A stretch of DNA of 64,000 nucleotides from Pseudofrankia coriaricola (GTDB lineage Bacteria; Actinomycetota; Actinomycetes; Frankiales; Frankiaceae), in NCBI RefSeq assembly GCF_001854805.1, contig NZ_MBLO01000246.1, forward strand, positions 1 to 64,000. Reading direction: 5' to 3'. The translations under genes were made by a program, and so were the position numbers. The notes beneath the pieces were generated by a model that was not told the origin of the DNA, ran no database searches, and worked only from the letters and a program-made list of their open reading frames with translations. Of the stretch, positions 25,134-34,152 are shown one piece after another (the stretch's first letter is position 1; every line of letters begins with the position of its first letter).

Positions 25134-26378
25134 TCAGGGGATGGTCGGGCAGCGCAGCACGGAGGTCAGCGCGGCGCAGTAGCTCGCCGTCGTGATCTTC
25201 CAGTGGCCGTCGGCGAGGACGAGACGCAGCTCGACGGGTATGGTCCCGTGCCCCTGGCCGTCGGCGGTGGGCAGCTCGACTCTCGCCGTCACGGTGGCTT
25301 CCGTGGTGCCGAGGAACAGCGGGTCGGGTTCGTCGTCGTCGAGCTCGCCGAGGCCGACGAACCGGACGGCGTGGATCCGCGCGCCGTGGCTCGCCAGCGC
25401 TTCGGTCAGCGCGGGCCGGGCCCGGTCGGGAGCGGTGAGGGCGGCGAGCATCCCGGCACCGGCGGGGCCGTCGAACGCGGCGTGCGCGGCCTGGCGGAAC
25501 CCGGCGAGGGCTGAGGCCCGCTGCGCTGGCGCGACGGCTGGCTGGGGGCCGACGGTGGCGGCGGCCCCGATCCGCCCGACCGTGTCCGCGTCCGGACCGG
25601 TGACGATCACCCCGGCAGGGGCTCCTGGGACGTGGACGTACAGGGCGTACGACACGGGTGGGATGTCACCGGCCGAGGGGCCGGCCGGCCGGGCGTCCCG
25701 GCGGATGAGCACCGTGGACCGGGCGGGTAGGCCGGGCGCATAGACCTCGGTGGCCGACCAGTCGGGGGAGAACCTCTGGTGGCGGTCCCACTGGCGGCGC
25801 AGTTCGATGCCCGGGTCGGGGGAAGCACCGGTGAGCGGATCGGGCTGTACGCGCAGCACGGCGACGGTGTAGGCGGTGGCGGGGCTGGGCGGGTCGCCGC
25901 CGGCCAGCGCCTGGTTGACCTCGGCGACGGGGGCGAGTTTCAGCTCCTGCTGGACCGTCGGTCCTGGCCGGGCGACGCCGACGGGCGCGTTGACGTTGGA
26001 TGTGGGGCCCAGGGCGGTGACGGTGTCGTCGTAGCGGGCGACGCCCGGGGGCAGCCAGCCGAACGTCACGCCGTACACGTCGATGTGGGTCTCGGGCCGG
26101 GTGTGCGCGGGGACGACCGCCGGGGCGGCGTGGCGGGTCGTGCCGGTCAGGACGGTGACGCCGCCGGTGACGAGCGCGACGGCGGCGGCCACGGCGATGG
26201 CGGCGGTCACGGCCCGGCGCTGGTGGCGGCGCCGCGTGATGATGGCGGCGCCGGTCGGCGCGGGGGGCAGGATGCCGGCCGCGGCGGCGTCGAACTCGAC
26301 GCGCAGGCGGCGTTCGAACCCGGCCAGCTCCGCCGGCCCCGGCCTGGCGTCGTGGCCGGCCGGTTCGGGCGCCCTCAT
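25134..26378 (-). CDS. Membrane partner of SigE-family sigma factor, putative anti-sigma-like protein
   Basis: The 414-residue protein has a short cytoplasmic N-terminus (about 1-55), one membrane helix (about residues 57-80, AIAVAAAVALVTGGVTVL) and a long extracytoplasmic part. It overlaps the sigma gene by ATGA, so the two are translationally coupled, a common arrangement for sigma/anti-sigma pairs. No classic ZAS or RskA zinc motif is visible, so anti-sigma function is inferred from position and topology only. A shorter paralogue of the C-terminal two-thirds lies at 28761-29405; both end in a Cys-containing TASYC / RSSFC ... RCP / GCP motif. Confidence 0.7.
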   Translation of the reverse strand: MRAPEPAGHDARPGPAELAGFERRLRVEFDAAAAGILPPAPTGAAIITRRRHQRRAVTAAIAVAAAVALVTGGVTVLTGTTRHAAPAVVPAHTRPETHIDVYGVTFGWLPPGVARYDDTVTALGPTSNVNAPVGVARPGPTVQQELKLAPVAEVNQALAGGDPPSPATAYTVAVLRVQPDPLTGASPDPGIELRRQWDRHQRFSPDWSATEVYAPGLPARSTVLIRRDARPAGPSAGDIPPVSYALYVHVPGAPAGVIVTGPDADTVGRIGAAATVGPQPAVAPAQRASALAGFRQAAHAAFDGPAGAGMLAALTAPDRARPALTEALASHGARIHAVRFVGLGELDDDEPDPLFLGTTEATVTARVELPTADGQGHGTIPVELRLVLADGHWKITTASYCAALTSVLRCPTIP

Positions 26379-26938
26379 GCGGTCGCTCCCTTCGGGGACG
26401 GGGACAGCGGGGGCAGAGCGGGAGCGCCAGGGCCCAGGAGCGCGCGCAGGCGCAGCAGGCCGCGGGCGGTGTGGGTCTTGACGCTGCTGGGCGCGCAGCC
26501 GAGTTCGGCCGCGATCTGGGCCTCGGGCAGGTCCCCGAAGTAGCGCAACACGATCACTGCCCGCTGCCGGGCTGTCAGCTGGCGCAGCGCGGCGAGCAGG
26601 TCGTGGCGGTCGGTGGCCTGGGCCGCCTCGTCAGCGGGCCCGGCGGGGTCGTCGACGTCGGGGTCGTCCCAGTCGACGAGGTTCTCCCGGGCGGTCAGCC
26701 GGCGCCGCGCCCGGCTGACCGCGCCGTTGGCCAGCGACCGGCGCAGGTAGCTGTCGGGGTCGTCGATGTGCCGCCAGCGCCGGTAGACGCGCAGCAGGAC
26801 GTCCTGCAGCAGGTCCTCGCCCGCCTGCCGGTCGCCGGTGAGGAAGACGGCGGTGCGCAGCAGGGTCATGCCGCGGTCGGCCACGTAGTCCTCGAACGAC
26901 CGGTCGTCGCGGCGCGGCGCCGCGCCACCGTCCGGCAT
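26375..26938 (-). CDS. SigE-family ECF RNA polymerase sigma factor
   Basis: The 187-residue protein has sigma region 2 (about residues 14-85: FEDYVADRGMTLLRTAVFLTG, QDVLLRVYRRWRHI) and sigma region 4 (about 115-170: LRQLTARQRAVIVLRYFGDLPE with the HTH EIAAELGCAPSSVKTHTARG, here reading QIAAELGCAPSS). It matches the actinobacterial SigE-type 70 family used for conditional transcription. The ATG at 26938 follows AGGGG. The next gene overlaps by ATGA and encodes a membrane protein likely to control it. The target promoter is not visible. Confidence 0.9.
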   Translation of the reverse strand: MPDGGAAPRRDDRSFEDYVADRGMTLLRTAVFLTGDRQAGEDLLQDVLLRVYRRWRHIDDPDSYLRRSLANGAVSRARRRLTARENLVDWDDPDVDDPAGPADEAAQATDRHDLLAALRQLTARQRAVIVLRYFGDLPEAQIAAELGCAPSSVKTHTARGLLRLRALLGPGAPALPPLSPSPKGATA

Positions 26939-27086
26939 GGTGTCCCCTTCCGCCGTCTGGGTCCGTCCTCATGACGCGGCGGCGGCCCGTCCGGGGCGAC
27001 GGCCACATTCACAACATTGGACCAACCGGCCCGCGTCGGCCGGCGAGGTGGGGACGGGCTCGGGGCGGGGCTGGCCGTGACGGCGG

Positions 27087-28700
27087 TCAGGTGCCGGCGT
27101 CGAAGAGGACGTCGCCAGCCAGGACGGTGCGGGCGCAGGCCGGGTCCGCACCGGTCAGGTCGGGCAGCGGTGGCCGGGACAGCCCGGCCGCCGGGTCGAG
27201 GCCGGCGGGCAGGCGCCAGACGGCGAGGGTGGCGGGGTGGCCGGGGGCGAGGGTCCCGGAGCCGTCGGCGTCGGCACGGGCGGCGTGCCAGCCGCCGTGG
27301 GTGGCCGCCCGCAGCGCGGTGGCGAGGTCGAGGCGGGCGGTCGGGGTGTGGTGGCCGGTGGCGGCGCGCACGGCACCCCACGGGTCGAGCGGGGTGACCG
27401 GGGCGTCGGACGACAGGGCCAGGCCGACGCCGGCGGCGGCGAGCGCGGCGAACGGATTCATCGCGCCGGCCCGCCGCGCGCCGAGCCTGGTGGCGTACAT
27501 GCCGTCCGGGCCACCCCAGGCGGCGTCGAACGCGGGCTGGACGACGGCGACGGCAACGGTGCGGGCGAGCCGGGTGATCTGGTCGGGGTGGGCGAGTTCA
27601 CAGTGCTCGACCCGGGGCCGGCTGGCCGCGACCCGGCTGGCGCCGACGGTCCGGACGGCGGCGTCGAGACCGTCGAGGACGACGTCGAGCGCGGCGTCGC
27701 CGATCGCGTGGAAACCGGGCTGGCGGCCGGTCGCGACCGCGGCGAGCACGGTGTCGCGGACGGCGGCCGCGTCCAGCATCGGTGCGGGGCGATGGCCGGG
27801 GCGGTCGGCGTAGGGGGCGCGCAGCGCGGCGGTGTGGGAGCCGAGCGACCCGTCGACGAACAGGTCACCGCCGAGGCCGACGGCGAGCCGGCCGTCGGGG
27901 TCGAGGTCGGCGAGGACGGCCGCCTCCCCCGCCCAGTAACCGTGGATGGCGGGGCCGGGCTCGGCGGCGGCGTGGGCGAGCAGGGCGGCGAGGTCCTCGG
28001 CGCTGGACACGTCGGGGCCGGCCATCTCGTGCAGCGCCGCGATCCCAAGGCGAGCGGCGGTGGCGCGCAGCCGCCGCCAGGCGCCTGCGCGCTGGGAGGG
28101 GCTGATGGTGGCGTAGGCGTGGACACGGGCGGCGTGGTGGGCGTCGCCCGCGACGAGGCCGTCGCCGAGCCAGCCGGGAAGGCCCGCGGCGCCGGACGCG
28201 GCGGCGAGGGTGGTGGAGACGGCGGCGGTGTGGCCGTCGACGCGGGCGAGGTAGACGAGCCGGCCGGGTGCGGCCCGGTCGAGCTCGGCGGCGGCCGGGG
28301 CGCGCCGCCCGGGCCAGCGGGTCTCGTCCCAGCCGGTACCGAGCAGAGCCGTGCCCGGGTCGGCGCGGGCCGCGGCGGCGACCGTGTCGAGCGCCGCCGC
28401 CAGGGTGGGCGCGGCGGCGAGGTCCAGGCCACCGAGGGCGAGCCCGGTGGCGGTGGCGTGCAGGTGGGCGTCGACGAACGCGGGGGTGACCAGCGCACCG
28501 TCCAGGTCGACGACCGCGTCGACGCCGCTGCCGGGCCCGGGCGCCCCGATCTCGCCTGGGTCGGCGCCGACCCAGGCGACGGTGTCGCCGACGGTCAGCA
28601 GCGCCGTCGCGCCCGGGTACGCCGGGCTGTGCACGTGGCCGCCGCGGTAGAGCACCGCCTGGTCCCGGCGGCCTTCGGCGCCGGCGGACCGGGGCGACAT
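27087..28700 (-). CDS. YtcJ-like amidohydrolase
   Basis: This is a 537-residue metal-dependent hydrolase of the amidohydrolase superfamily, YtcJ branch. The metal-binding His pair appears in TPAFVDAHLHATATG. A later His is in GFHAIGDAALDVVL, another in RVEHCELAHPDQI, and the catalytic Asp in SSDAPVTPLDPWGAV. The small N-terminal beta-sandwich and the C-terminal end (LAPGHPATLAVWRLP) are complete. The substrate cannot be told from sequence; family members act on N-acyl amides, cyclic amides or formamides. The ATG at 28700 is preferred; a GTG at 28712 is possible. It faces the truncated paralogue at 28761. Confidence 0.85.
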   Translation of the reverse strand: MSPRSAGAEGRRDQAVLYRGGHVHSPAYPGATALLTVGDTVAWVGADPGEIGAPGPGSGVDAVVDLDGALVTPAFVDAHLHATATGLALGGLDLAAAPTLAAALDTVAAAARADPGTALLGTGWDETRWPGRRAPAAAELDRAAPGRLVYLARVDGHTAAVSTTLAAASGAAGLPGWLGDGLVAGDAHHAARVHAYATISPSQRAGAWRRLRATAARLGIAALHEMAGPDVSSAEDLAALLAHAAAEPGPAIHGYWAGEAAVLADLDPDGRLAVGLGGDLFVDGSLGSHTAALRAPYADRPGHRPAPMLDAAAVRDTVLAAVATGRQPGFHAIGDAALDVVLDGLDAAVRTVGASRVAASRPRVEHCELAHPDQITRLARTVAVAVVQPAFDAAWGGPDGMYATRLGARRAGAMNPFAALAAAGVGLALSSDAPVTPLDPWGAVRAATGHHTPTARLDLATALRAATHGGWHAARADADGSGTLAPGHPATLAVWRLPAGLDPAAGLSRPPLPDLTGADPACARTVLAGDVLFDAGT

Positions 28701-28760
28701 CCGGGTGCGCACCTGCCCAAGTCTGCCTGCCGCCCTCCGCGGCCTGGAAAAGCCCAGGGG

Positions 28761-29405
28761 ATGTACATGGAACCACAGGCCTTCGAGCAGACGACGGTGA
28801 ACGGCCGGCCGGCGCTGCTGGTCTCCGCCGCCGGGCAGACCGCCGTGTACTGGGTCGTCGACCAGCCGGGCTGGGTGACGATCCGGGGCCTCACTCCGGA
28901 GCAGAACGTCCACCGTCAGATCGTCGACCACACCGCCGTGCAGGTCTCCGGGACGGACCGGGCGTCGGTGCTGCGGATCGCGCGGAGCACCACCGTCGGA
29001 CCCAAGCCGCAGGGGCCGGCCGACCTTCCCGCGGTGCTCGCGGGGATCAACGCGGCGGGGCGGGCGGCGTTCGACGGAGCCTCCGGGGCCGGGATGCTGG
29101 CCGCGGTGACGGACCCGACCCTGATCCGGCCCGCCCTGGACCGGGCGCTGGCCGCCAGGCCCGAGCAGGTGCGCCAGATACGGCTCGTCACCTTGTACGA
29201 AAGCCTCGGCGACCTGGTCTTCCTCAGCGACACGGAGCTGGTCGCCACGTGGGTGACGGTCACACGGCCCGGCGAGCAGCTGCACCCGAACAGCCGGAAC
29301 GCCGAGCTGCGGTTCGTCGAGACCGCCGACGGTTGGAAGGTGACCCGGTCCAGCTTCTGCCTGGTGATGATGACCACCGTGCCAGGCTGCCCCAGGTTCC
29401 CCTGA
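28761..29405 (+). CDS. Truncated paralogue of the sigma-partner membrane protein
   Basis: The 214-residue protein aligns by eye with the C-terminal two-thirds of the protein at 25134-26378: AGINAAGRAAFDGASGAGML against AGFRQAAHAAFDGPAGAGML, and TDPTLIRPALDRALA against TAPDRARPALTEALA. The N-terminal cytoplasmic segment and membrane anchor are absent, and there is no signal peptide. The ATG codons at 28761 and 28767 are the only reasonable starts. It is probably a decaying duplicate whose 5' part was lost, possibly when the amidohydrolase gene came to lie beside it. A soluble functional form cannot be excluded. Confidence 0.6.
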   Translation: MYMEPQAFEQTTVNGRPALLVSAAGQTAVYWVVDQPGWVTIRGLTPEQNVHRQIVDHTAVQVSGTDRASVLRIARSTTVGPKPQGPADLPAVLAGINAAGRAAFDGASGAGMLAAVTDPTLIRPALDRALAARPEQVRQIRLVTLYESLGDLVFLSDTELVATWVTVTRPGEQLHPNSRNAELRFVETADGWKVTRSSFCLVMMTTVPGCPRFP

Positions 29406-29464
29406 CCAGGGCCGGTACCGTCCGGCCCCGTCGGTGGTGGATCTGCCGGCGGCCGTCGGCGCCG

Positions 29465-30010
29465 TCAGAGCGCCGGGGAGCGGCCCTCGTAGGGGGTGGA
29501 CAGGACGACGAGGGTGCGGGTGGACACGTTCGCGGCGGCGCGGACCTGCTGCAGGAGGGTCTCCAGGTCGGCGGGGGCCGCGACGCGGGCCTTGAGCAGG
29601 TAGCTCTCCTCGCCGGCGACGGAGTGACAGGCCTCGATCGCGGTGAGGTGGCGCAGCCGGTCGGGGGCGTCGTCGGGCTGCGACGGGTCGATCGGTTTGA
29701 TCGAGATGAACGCGGTCAGGGGCAGGCCGACGAGCGCCGCGTCGACCTGCGCGGTGTAGGAGGTGATCACGCCGCGCTGTTCCAGGCGGCGGACGCGCTG
29801 GTGGACCGCGGACACGGACAGCCCGGTCCCCTTGGCGAGGTCGGTGAAGCTCATCCGCCCGTCGTCACACAGCAGCCGCACTATCTGGCGGTCGAGATCT
29901 TCCAGCACGAGGGGCAGCGTAGGGCCTGGCAGGGCGGAGCGTTCACCGGTGATCCGCCGGGTGCGGCGTGGCCGAGCGGGGCTCCGGTCTGTCGCGCCCG
30001 TGGCTGTCAT
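29465..30010 (-). CDS. Lrp/AsnC-family transcriptional regulator
   Basis: The 181-residue protein has an N-terminal HTH (LEDLDRQIVRLLCDDGRMSF, TDLAKGTGLSVSAVHQRVRRLEQ reading) and a C-terminal RAM effector domain (LPLTAFISIKPID ... CHSVAGEESYLLKARV). The family responds to amino acids or similar small ligands and often regulates its neighbours. The ATG at 30010 has GGAG 8 bp upstream, which favours it over the GTG at 29908 despite a basic 34-residue extension. It is divergent from the exonuclease gene. Confidence 0.88.
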   Translation of the reverse strand: MTATGATDRSPARPRRTRRITGERSALPGPTLPLVLEDLDRQIVRLLCDDGRMSFTDLAKGTGLSVSAVHQRVRRLEQRGVITSYTAQVDAALVGLPLTAFISIKPIDPSQPDDAPDRLRHLTAIEACHSVAGEESYLLKARVAAPADLETLLQQVRAAANVSTRTLVVLSTPYEGRSPAL

Positions 30011-30250
30011 GAAGCTGTCTCCGCTGATGGCACCAATGGGCTAGCGGGTGCTGCGGGCGGGTTCGTGGGGCGCCACCAGGAGCGACACGGTGGGCGGGGC
30101 ATGGTAATGGGCCGAGTCGCGCCCGGCCTGGGTCGGTGCCTCGACGGGGGCGGTGGGGGCGGGACGGGCCAGTCGTCTGGGTGTGTGTCCGTCCCGGACG
30201 GGGCTGCCGGGTTGTCGGTGTTGTCGGTGGGCCGTGCCAGGGTGGGCGGT

Positions 30251-31357
30251 GTGGATGGGACAGAGCTGGGCGGCGGGCTGGCGCTGCTGGACACGCCGTC
30301 GCTGTACTTCCGGGCGTTCTACGGGGTGCCGCGGTCGGTGACGGCGCCGGACGGGACGCCGGTGAACGCGGTGCGGGGGCTGCTGGACGTGCTCGCCCGC
30401 CAGATCCTGGATCTTCGGCCGCGGCACCTGGTGTGCTGCTTCGACGCGGACTGGCGTCCGGCGTTCCGCGTCGAGCTGGTGGCGTCGTACAAGGCGCACC
30501 GGGTCGCCGAGGTGCTCACGCCGGCCGAGGTGCCCGCGTCAACGTCCGTCTCTCCCGTCCCGCCCGGCGACGGCGACGCGGCGACGGGCGCCGCGGGCGC
30601 GGGCGGTGAAGGTGGCGTGCAGGTCGAGGAGGTGCCCGACGAGCTGACGCCGCAGCTGCCGGTCATCGACGACATGCTCGACGCGTTCGGCATCGCCCGC
30701 GCGCAGGCCGCCGGGTTCGAGGCCGACGACGTCATCGGCACGCTCACGACCCGTTTCCCCTACGGCGACGGCGACGGCTGGGCCGTCCGCGACCCGGCAC
30801 CCGGGCAGGGGCCGCCGACGGGGGGCTGGGCGGGGCCGGTGGACGTGCTGAGCGGCGACCGGGACCTGTTCCAGCTGATCCGCGACGACGTGCCCGTGCG
30901 GGTCCGCTACTCGGTGGAGAAGTTCGCGATCATCGACGAGGCGGCCGTGACCGCCCGCTACGGCGTGCCAGGCAGGGCCTACGGCGACTTCGCCGCGCTG
31001 CGCGGCGACCCGTCCGACGGGCTGCCCGGGGTGGCGGGGATCGGCGCGAAGACGGCGGCGGCGCTGCTGACCCGGTTCGGCTCGCTCACCGCCGCGCTGG
31101 ACGCGCTGGACGCCGGCCAGCAGGACGGCTTCCCGGCCGGGGCACGGCGGCGGCTGGAGGTGGCCCGCGACTACCTGGACCGCGCCGAGGTCGTCGTGCG
31201 GGTCGTGCCGGACGTGCCGCTGCCGCCGCTGCGCACCGCCCTGCCCGCGGCCCCGGCCGACCCGGACCGGGTGCTGGCCCTCGCCGAGCGCTGGGGCCTC
31301 ACCTCCGCGGCGACCCGGCTGGCCCGCGCCCTGGCGACCTCGGCCGCCGGCCGCTGA
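30251..31357 (+). CDS. Stand-alone 5'-3' exonuclease (PolA N-terminal/FEN type)
   Basis: The 368-residue protein matches the 5'-3' exonuclease domain of DNA polymerase I without the polymerase part. Metal-binding motifs visible are LLDTPSLYFRAFYG, CCFDADWRPAFRVELVASYK with the conserved RxxLxxxYK-type arch, GFEADDVIGTL and LSGDRDLFQLI. The H3TH DNA-binding segment reads GVAGIGAKTAAALLTRFGS. An acidic Pro/Gly insertion lies near residues 95-130. It probably removes RNA primers or flaps. GTG at 30242 is an alternative start. Confidence 0.9.
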   Translation: MDGTELGGGLALLDTPSLYFRAFYGVPRSVTAPDGTPVNAVRGLLDVLARQILDLRPRHLVCCFDADWRPAFRVELVASYKAHRVAEVLTPAEVPASTSVSPVPPGDGDAATGAAGAGGEGGVQVEEVPDELTPQLPVIDDMLDAFGIARAQAAGFEADDVIGTLTTRFPYGDGDGWAVRDPAPGQGPPTGGWAGPVDVLSGDRDLFQLIRDDVPVRVRYSVEKFAIIDEAAVTARYGVPGRAYGDFAALRGDPSDGLPGVAGIGAKTAAALLTRFGSLTAALDALDAGQQDGFPAGARRRLEVARDYLDRAEVVVRVVPDVPLPPLRTALPAAPADPDRVLALAERWGLTSAATRLARALATSAAGR

Positions 31358-31809
31358 CAGCGGCTGACGGCCCGCCGGCGGCTGGCGTCTCGGCGTGGCC
31401 CGCCGCTCACGCACGCCGCCCGGCCGGGCACCCGGCCCGCCGGGCTCGTGGCGCTGGGTACGGCCGGGCCGGGGTGGGCGGGAGATGTGGCCCACACCGG
31501 GGCAAGATGGGCCGGCCGTTGTGGGCGGGGTGGCGACGTTCGGCCCGGTCGGGGCTGGCCTACCGGCCGGGCGGGCACCCGCGGTGGAGACTGCGGGTGC
31601 TGGGCATCGGGCCGGGCCGCCGCCCGGGCGGGGCTGGCGGCGCGGTAGCCGGGTGCCGGCGGCGCCGGGTCGGTGGGCCGGTAGTTTGACCAGTCATACT
31701 CCGGCTCGGGCAGCACGCGCACGCGAACGATTCGGCCAGGACACCGCCTGTGGGTCCATCGTCGCCTACCGTTGCCCAGCGGATGTCGGTGCGGTAGCGG
31801 AGGTGACGG
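31358..31809. other. Intergenic region upstream of the acyl-CoA reductase operon
   Basis: About 450 bp before the four-gene operon; it should contain the operon promoter. The part from about 31680 to 31800 is the least GC-rich. A GGAGGTG ribosome site ends it. A Pro-rich minus-strand frame beginning VRVLPEPEYDWSNY near 31720 looks partly protein-like, but it runs on antisense to the exonuclease gene and has no clear ribosome site, so I do not call it. Confidence 0.4.
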
Positions 31810-34152
31810 GTGGGGCTGCGCGAGCGGCTCGCGGGTAGGCGCGTGTACATGACCGGGGTGACGGGATTCGTCGGTGAGGCGCTGTTGGAGCGCCTGCTGT
31901 CGGACTTCCCGGACACCCGGGTCGTCGCGCTGGTACGACCCCGCGGCGGGCAGGACGGGGCGTCGCGGCTGCGGCGCCAGCTGCGCAAGCCCGCGTTCAA
32001 GGCGCTGCGGGAGAAGGTGGGCGAGGGGGCTGTCGAGAAGCTGGCGGCCCGGGTGGAGGTCCTCGACGGGGACCTGGCGTCGATTCCGGACATCCCGGCC
32101 GACGTCGACCTGGTGATCCACTGCGCCGGTGAGGTGTCGTTCGACCCGCCGGTCGACGAGGGGTTCACGACGAACGTCGGCGGTGTGCAGGAGCTGCTGC
32201 GCGCGGCCCGTGCCGGGGGCGCGTCGCCGCACATCGTGCACGTGTCGACGGCGTACGTGGCCGGGCTGCGCTCGGGGCACATCGCCGAGGGGCGGCTCAC
32301 GCACGACGTCGACTGGGAGGCGGAGAAGGCCGTCGCCGGCCGGGCCCGCCAGGCCGCGGAGGACGCGTCGCGCACGCCGGAGCACTCGGCGCGGTTCCTG
32401 GCGGAGGCGCAGGCCAAGCACCTGCGCGCCGGGGCGCAGTCCGTGTCCCGCGACGCCGAGGACCGCCGCCGCCAGTGGGTGCGCGACCGGCTGGTCCGCT
32501 CCGGGGCGGAGCGGGCGCAGGTGCTCGGCTGGACGGACTGCTACACGTTCACCAAGGCGCTCGCGGAGCGCTGCCTGGAGGACTCCCACGGCGACCTGCC
32601 GCTGACGATCGTCCGGCCGTCGATCATCGAGTCGGCGCTGGCGCGGCCGTACCCGGGGTGGATCGAGGGCTTCAAGATGGCGGAGCCGCTGATCCTCGCC
32701 TACGGCCGGGGCGAGTTCCCCGACTTCCCCGCGTCCCCGGACGCCACGATCGACATCATCCCGGTCGACCTGGTCGTCAACGCGATCATCGCCGCCGCCG
32801 CGCAGACGCCGCCGGCCGACGAGCCGGCGTACTACACGGTGTGCTCCGGGTTCCGTAACCCGCTGCTGTTCCGGGAGCTGTTCGAGCACGTCCACGAGTA
32901 CTTCCAGGAGCATCCGCTGCCGAAGCGGGGCCGCGGGCCGATCGCGGTGCCGGAGTGGCCGTTCGCCGGGGCGCGGGCGGCGGAGGCGAAGCTTCGCAAC
33001 GGCGAGCGGGTCGCGGCCGTCGCCGGCCGGGTGCTCGAGCATGTGCCGCGTTCGGAGAAGGTCCGCCGATGGGCGCAGGAGTTCGACCGGTTCGAGTCGC
33101 GGGTCGGGTTCCTGCGCCGCTACGCCGACATCTACCGGGCGTACACGAAGGCGGAGCTCGTCTACGTCGACGACGCGACGAAGGCGCTCTACGACGCGCT
33201 CGACGCCGCCGACCAGGCCGACTTCAACTTCGACCCGGCCTGCTACGACTGGTACCACTACCTGCAGGAGGTGCACTTCCCGGCGGTCACCGCGATCCTG
33301 CGCAGGCCGCGGGACCCGGCGCCGCCCAAGCGCAGCGGGGTGAACCTGCCGGCGAACCCGGACGCGCTGGCAGTGTTCGACCTCGACGGCACGCTGGTCA
33401 CCTCGACGGTGATCGAGTCGTACCTGTGGCTGCGGCTCGCGGACGAGGCGCCGGCGGGCCGGGCGCGGGAGCTCGCGGGGCTCGCGGCCGTGCTGCCGCG
33501 CTACCTGCGGGCCGAGCGCACCGACCGGGGGCATCTGATCCGTTCGGTGTACGCCCGGTACAAGGGAGCTGACCCGGAGGAGCTGGCGAGGATCATCGAC
33601 GAGGTCGCGGGTGACATCCTGCTGCGGCGGGTGAAGCCGGCGGCGATCCGCCGGGTGCGGGCGCACCGGCAGGCGGGGCACCGCACGGTGCTGCTCACCG
33701 GGTCGGTGGACTTCCTGGTCCGGCCGCTGGCACCGCTGTTCGACGAGGTCGTCGCCTCGAAGTTGACAGTCGGCGCGGACGGGCTGCTCACCGGGAAGCT
33801 GGCGTCGTCGCCGCTGGTCGGGGACGCCCGGGCGGCGTTCCTCGACCACTACGCGGGGCAGGTCGGCGCGGACCTGTCGTCGTCGTGGGCCTACGGGGAC
33901 TCGCAGTCGGACATCCCGATGCTGCGGGCGGTCGGCAACCCGGTGGCGGTCAACCCGGACCTGTCGCTGTTCCGCACGGCGAAGGCGAACGGCTGGGCGG
34001 TCGAGGAGTGGCCGTCGACGGCCGGGGAGCCACGGGCGGTGGCCCCGTCGCGGCAGGAGCGGTCGCTGTTCCACGCGGCCCGCACCGCCGCCGCGACGCT
34101 CACCGGCGCGGGCACGGGCGCCGGCGTGGGACGGGATGGGGGTGCGCGGTGA
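31810..34152 (+). CDS. Fatty acyl-CoA reductase fused to HAD-IB phosphatase
   Basis: The 780-residue protein has two catalytic halves. Residues about 10-340 form an extended-SDR acyl-CoA reductase (NAD_binding_4 type): TGVTGFVGEALLERLL binds NAD(P)H, and YxxxK is in CYTFTKALAERCL. Family members reduce acyl-CoA or acyl-ACP to fatty aldehyde or alcohol. Residues about 515-740 are a HAD-IB phosphatase: nucleophile in FDLDGTLVTST, Ser/Thr in VLLTGSVDFLV, Lys in ASKLTVGADG, and metal Asp in AYGDSQSDIPML. One protein could thus make a fatty alcohol and remove a phosphate. GTG at 31810 follows GGAGGTG. The stop overlaps the next start as GTGA. The substrate is not known. Confidence 0.88.
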   Translation: MGLRERLAGRRVYMTGVTGFVGEALLERLLSDFPDTRVVALVRPRGGQDGASRLRRQLRKPAFKALREKVGEGAVEKLAARVEVLDGDLASIPDIPADVDLVIHCAGEVSFDPPVDEGFTTNVGGVQELLRAARAGGASPHIVHVSTAYVAGLRSGHIAEGRLTHDVDWEAEKAVAGRARQAAEDASRTPEHSARFLAEAQAKHLRAGAQSVSRDAEDRRRQWVRDRLVRSGAERAQVLGWTDCYTFTKALAERCLEDSHGDLPLTIVRPSIIESALARPYPGWIEGFKMAEPLILAYGRGEFPDFPASPDATIDIIPVDLVVNAIIAAAAQTPPADEPAYYTVCSGFRNPLLFRELFEHVHEYFQEHPLPKRGRGPIAVPEWPFAGARAAEAKLRNGERVAAVAGRVLEHVPRSEKVRRWAQEFDRFESRVGFLRRYADIYRAYTKAELVYVDDATKALYDALDAADQADFNFDPACYDWYHYLQEVHFPAVTAILRRPRDPAPPKRSGVNLPANPDALAVFDLDGTLVTSTVIESYLWLRLADEAPAGRARELAGLAAVLPRYLRAERTDRGHLIRSVYARYKGADPEELARIIDEVAGDILLRRVKPAAIRRVRAHRQAGHRTVLLTGSVDFLVRPLAPLFDEVVASKLTVGADGLLTGKLASSPLVGDARAAFLDHYAGQVGADLSSSWAYGDSQSDIPMLRAVGNPVAVNPDLSLFRTAKANGWAVEEWPSTAGEPRAVAPSRQERSLFHAARTAAATLTGAGTGAGVGRDGGAR

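Noticed and set aside
31560-31725. Minus-strand frame starting VRVLPEPEYDWSNY
   Set aside because: The opening looks protein-like, but it has no ribosome site, becomes Pro/Arg-rich and runs antisense into the exonuclease gene without a stop.
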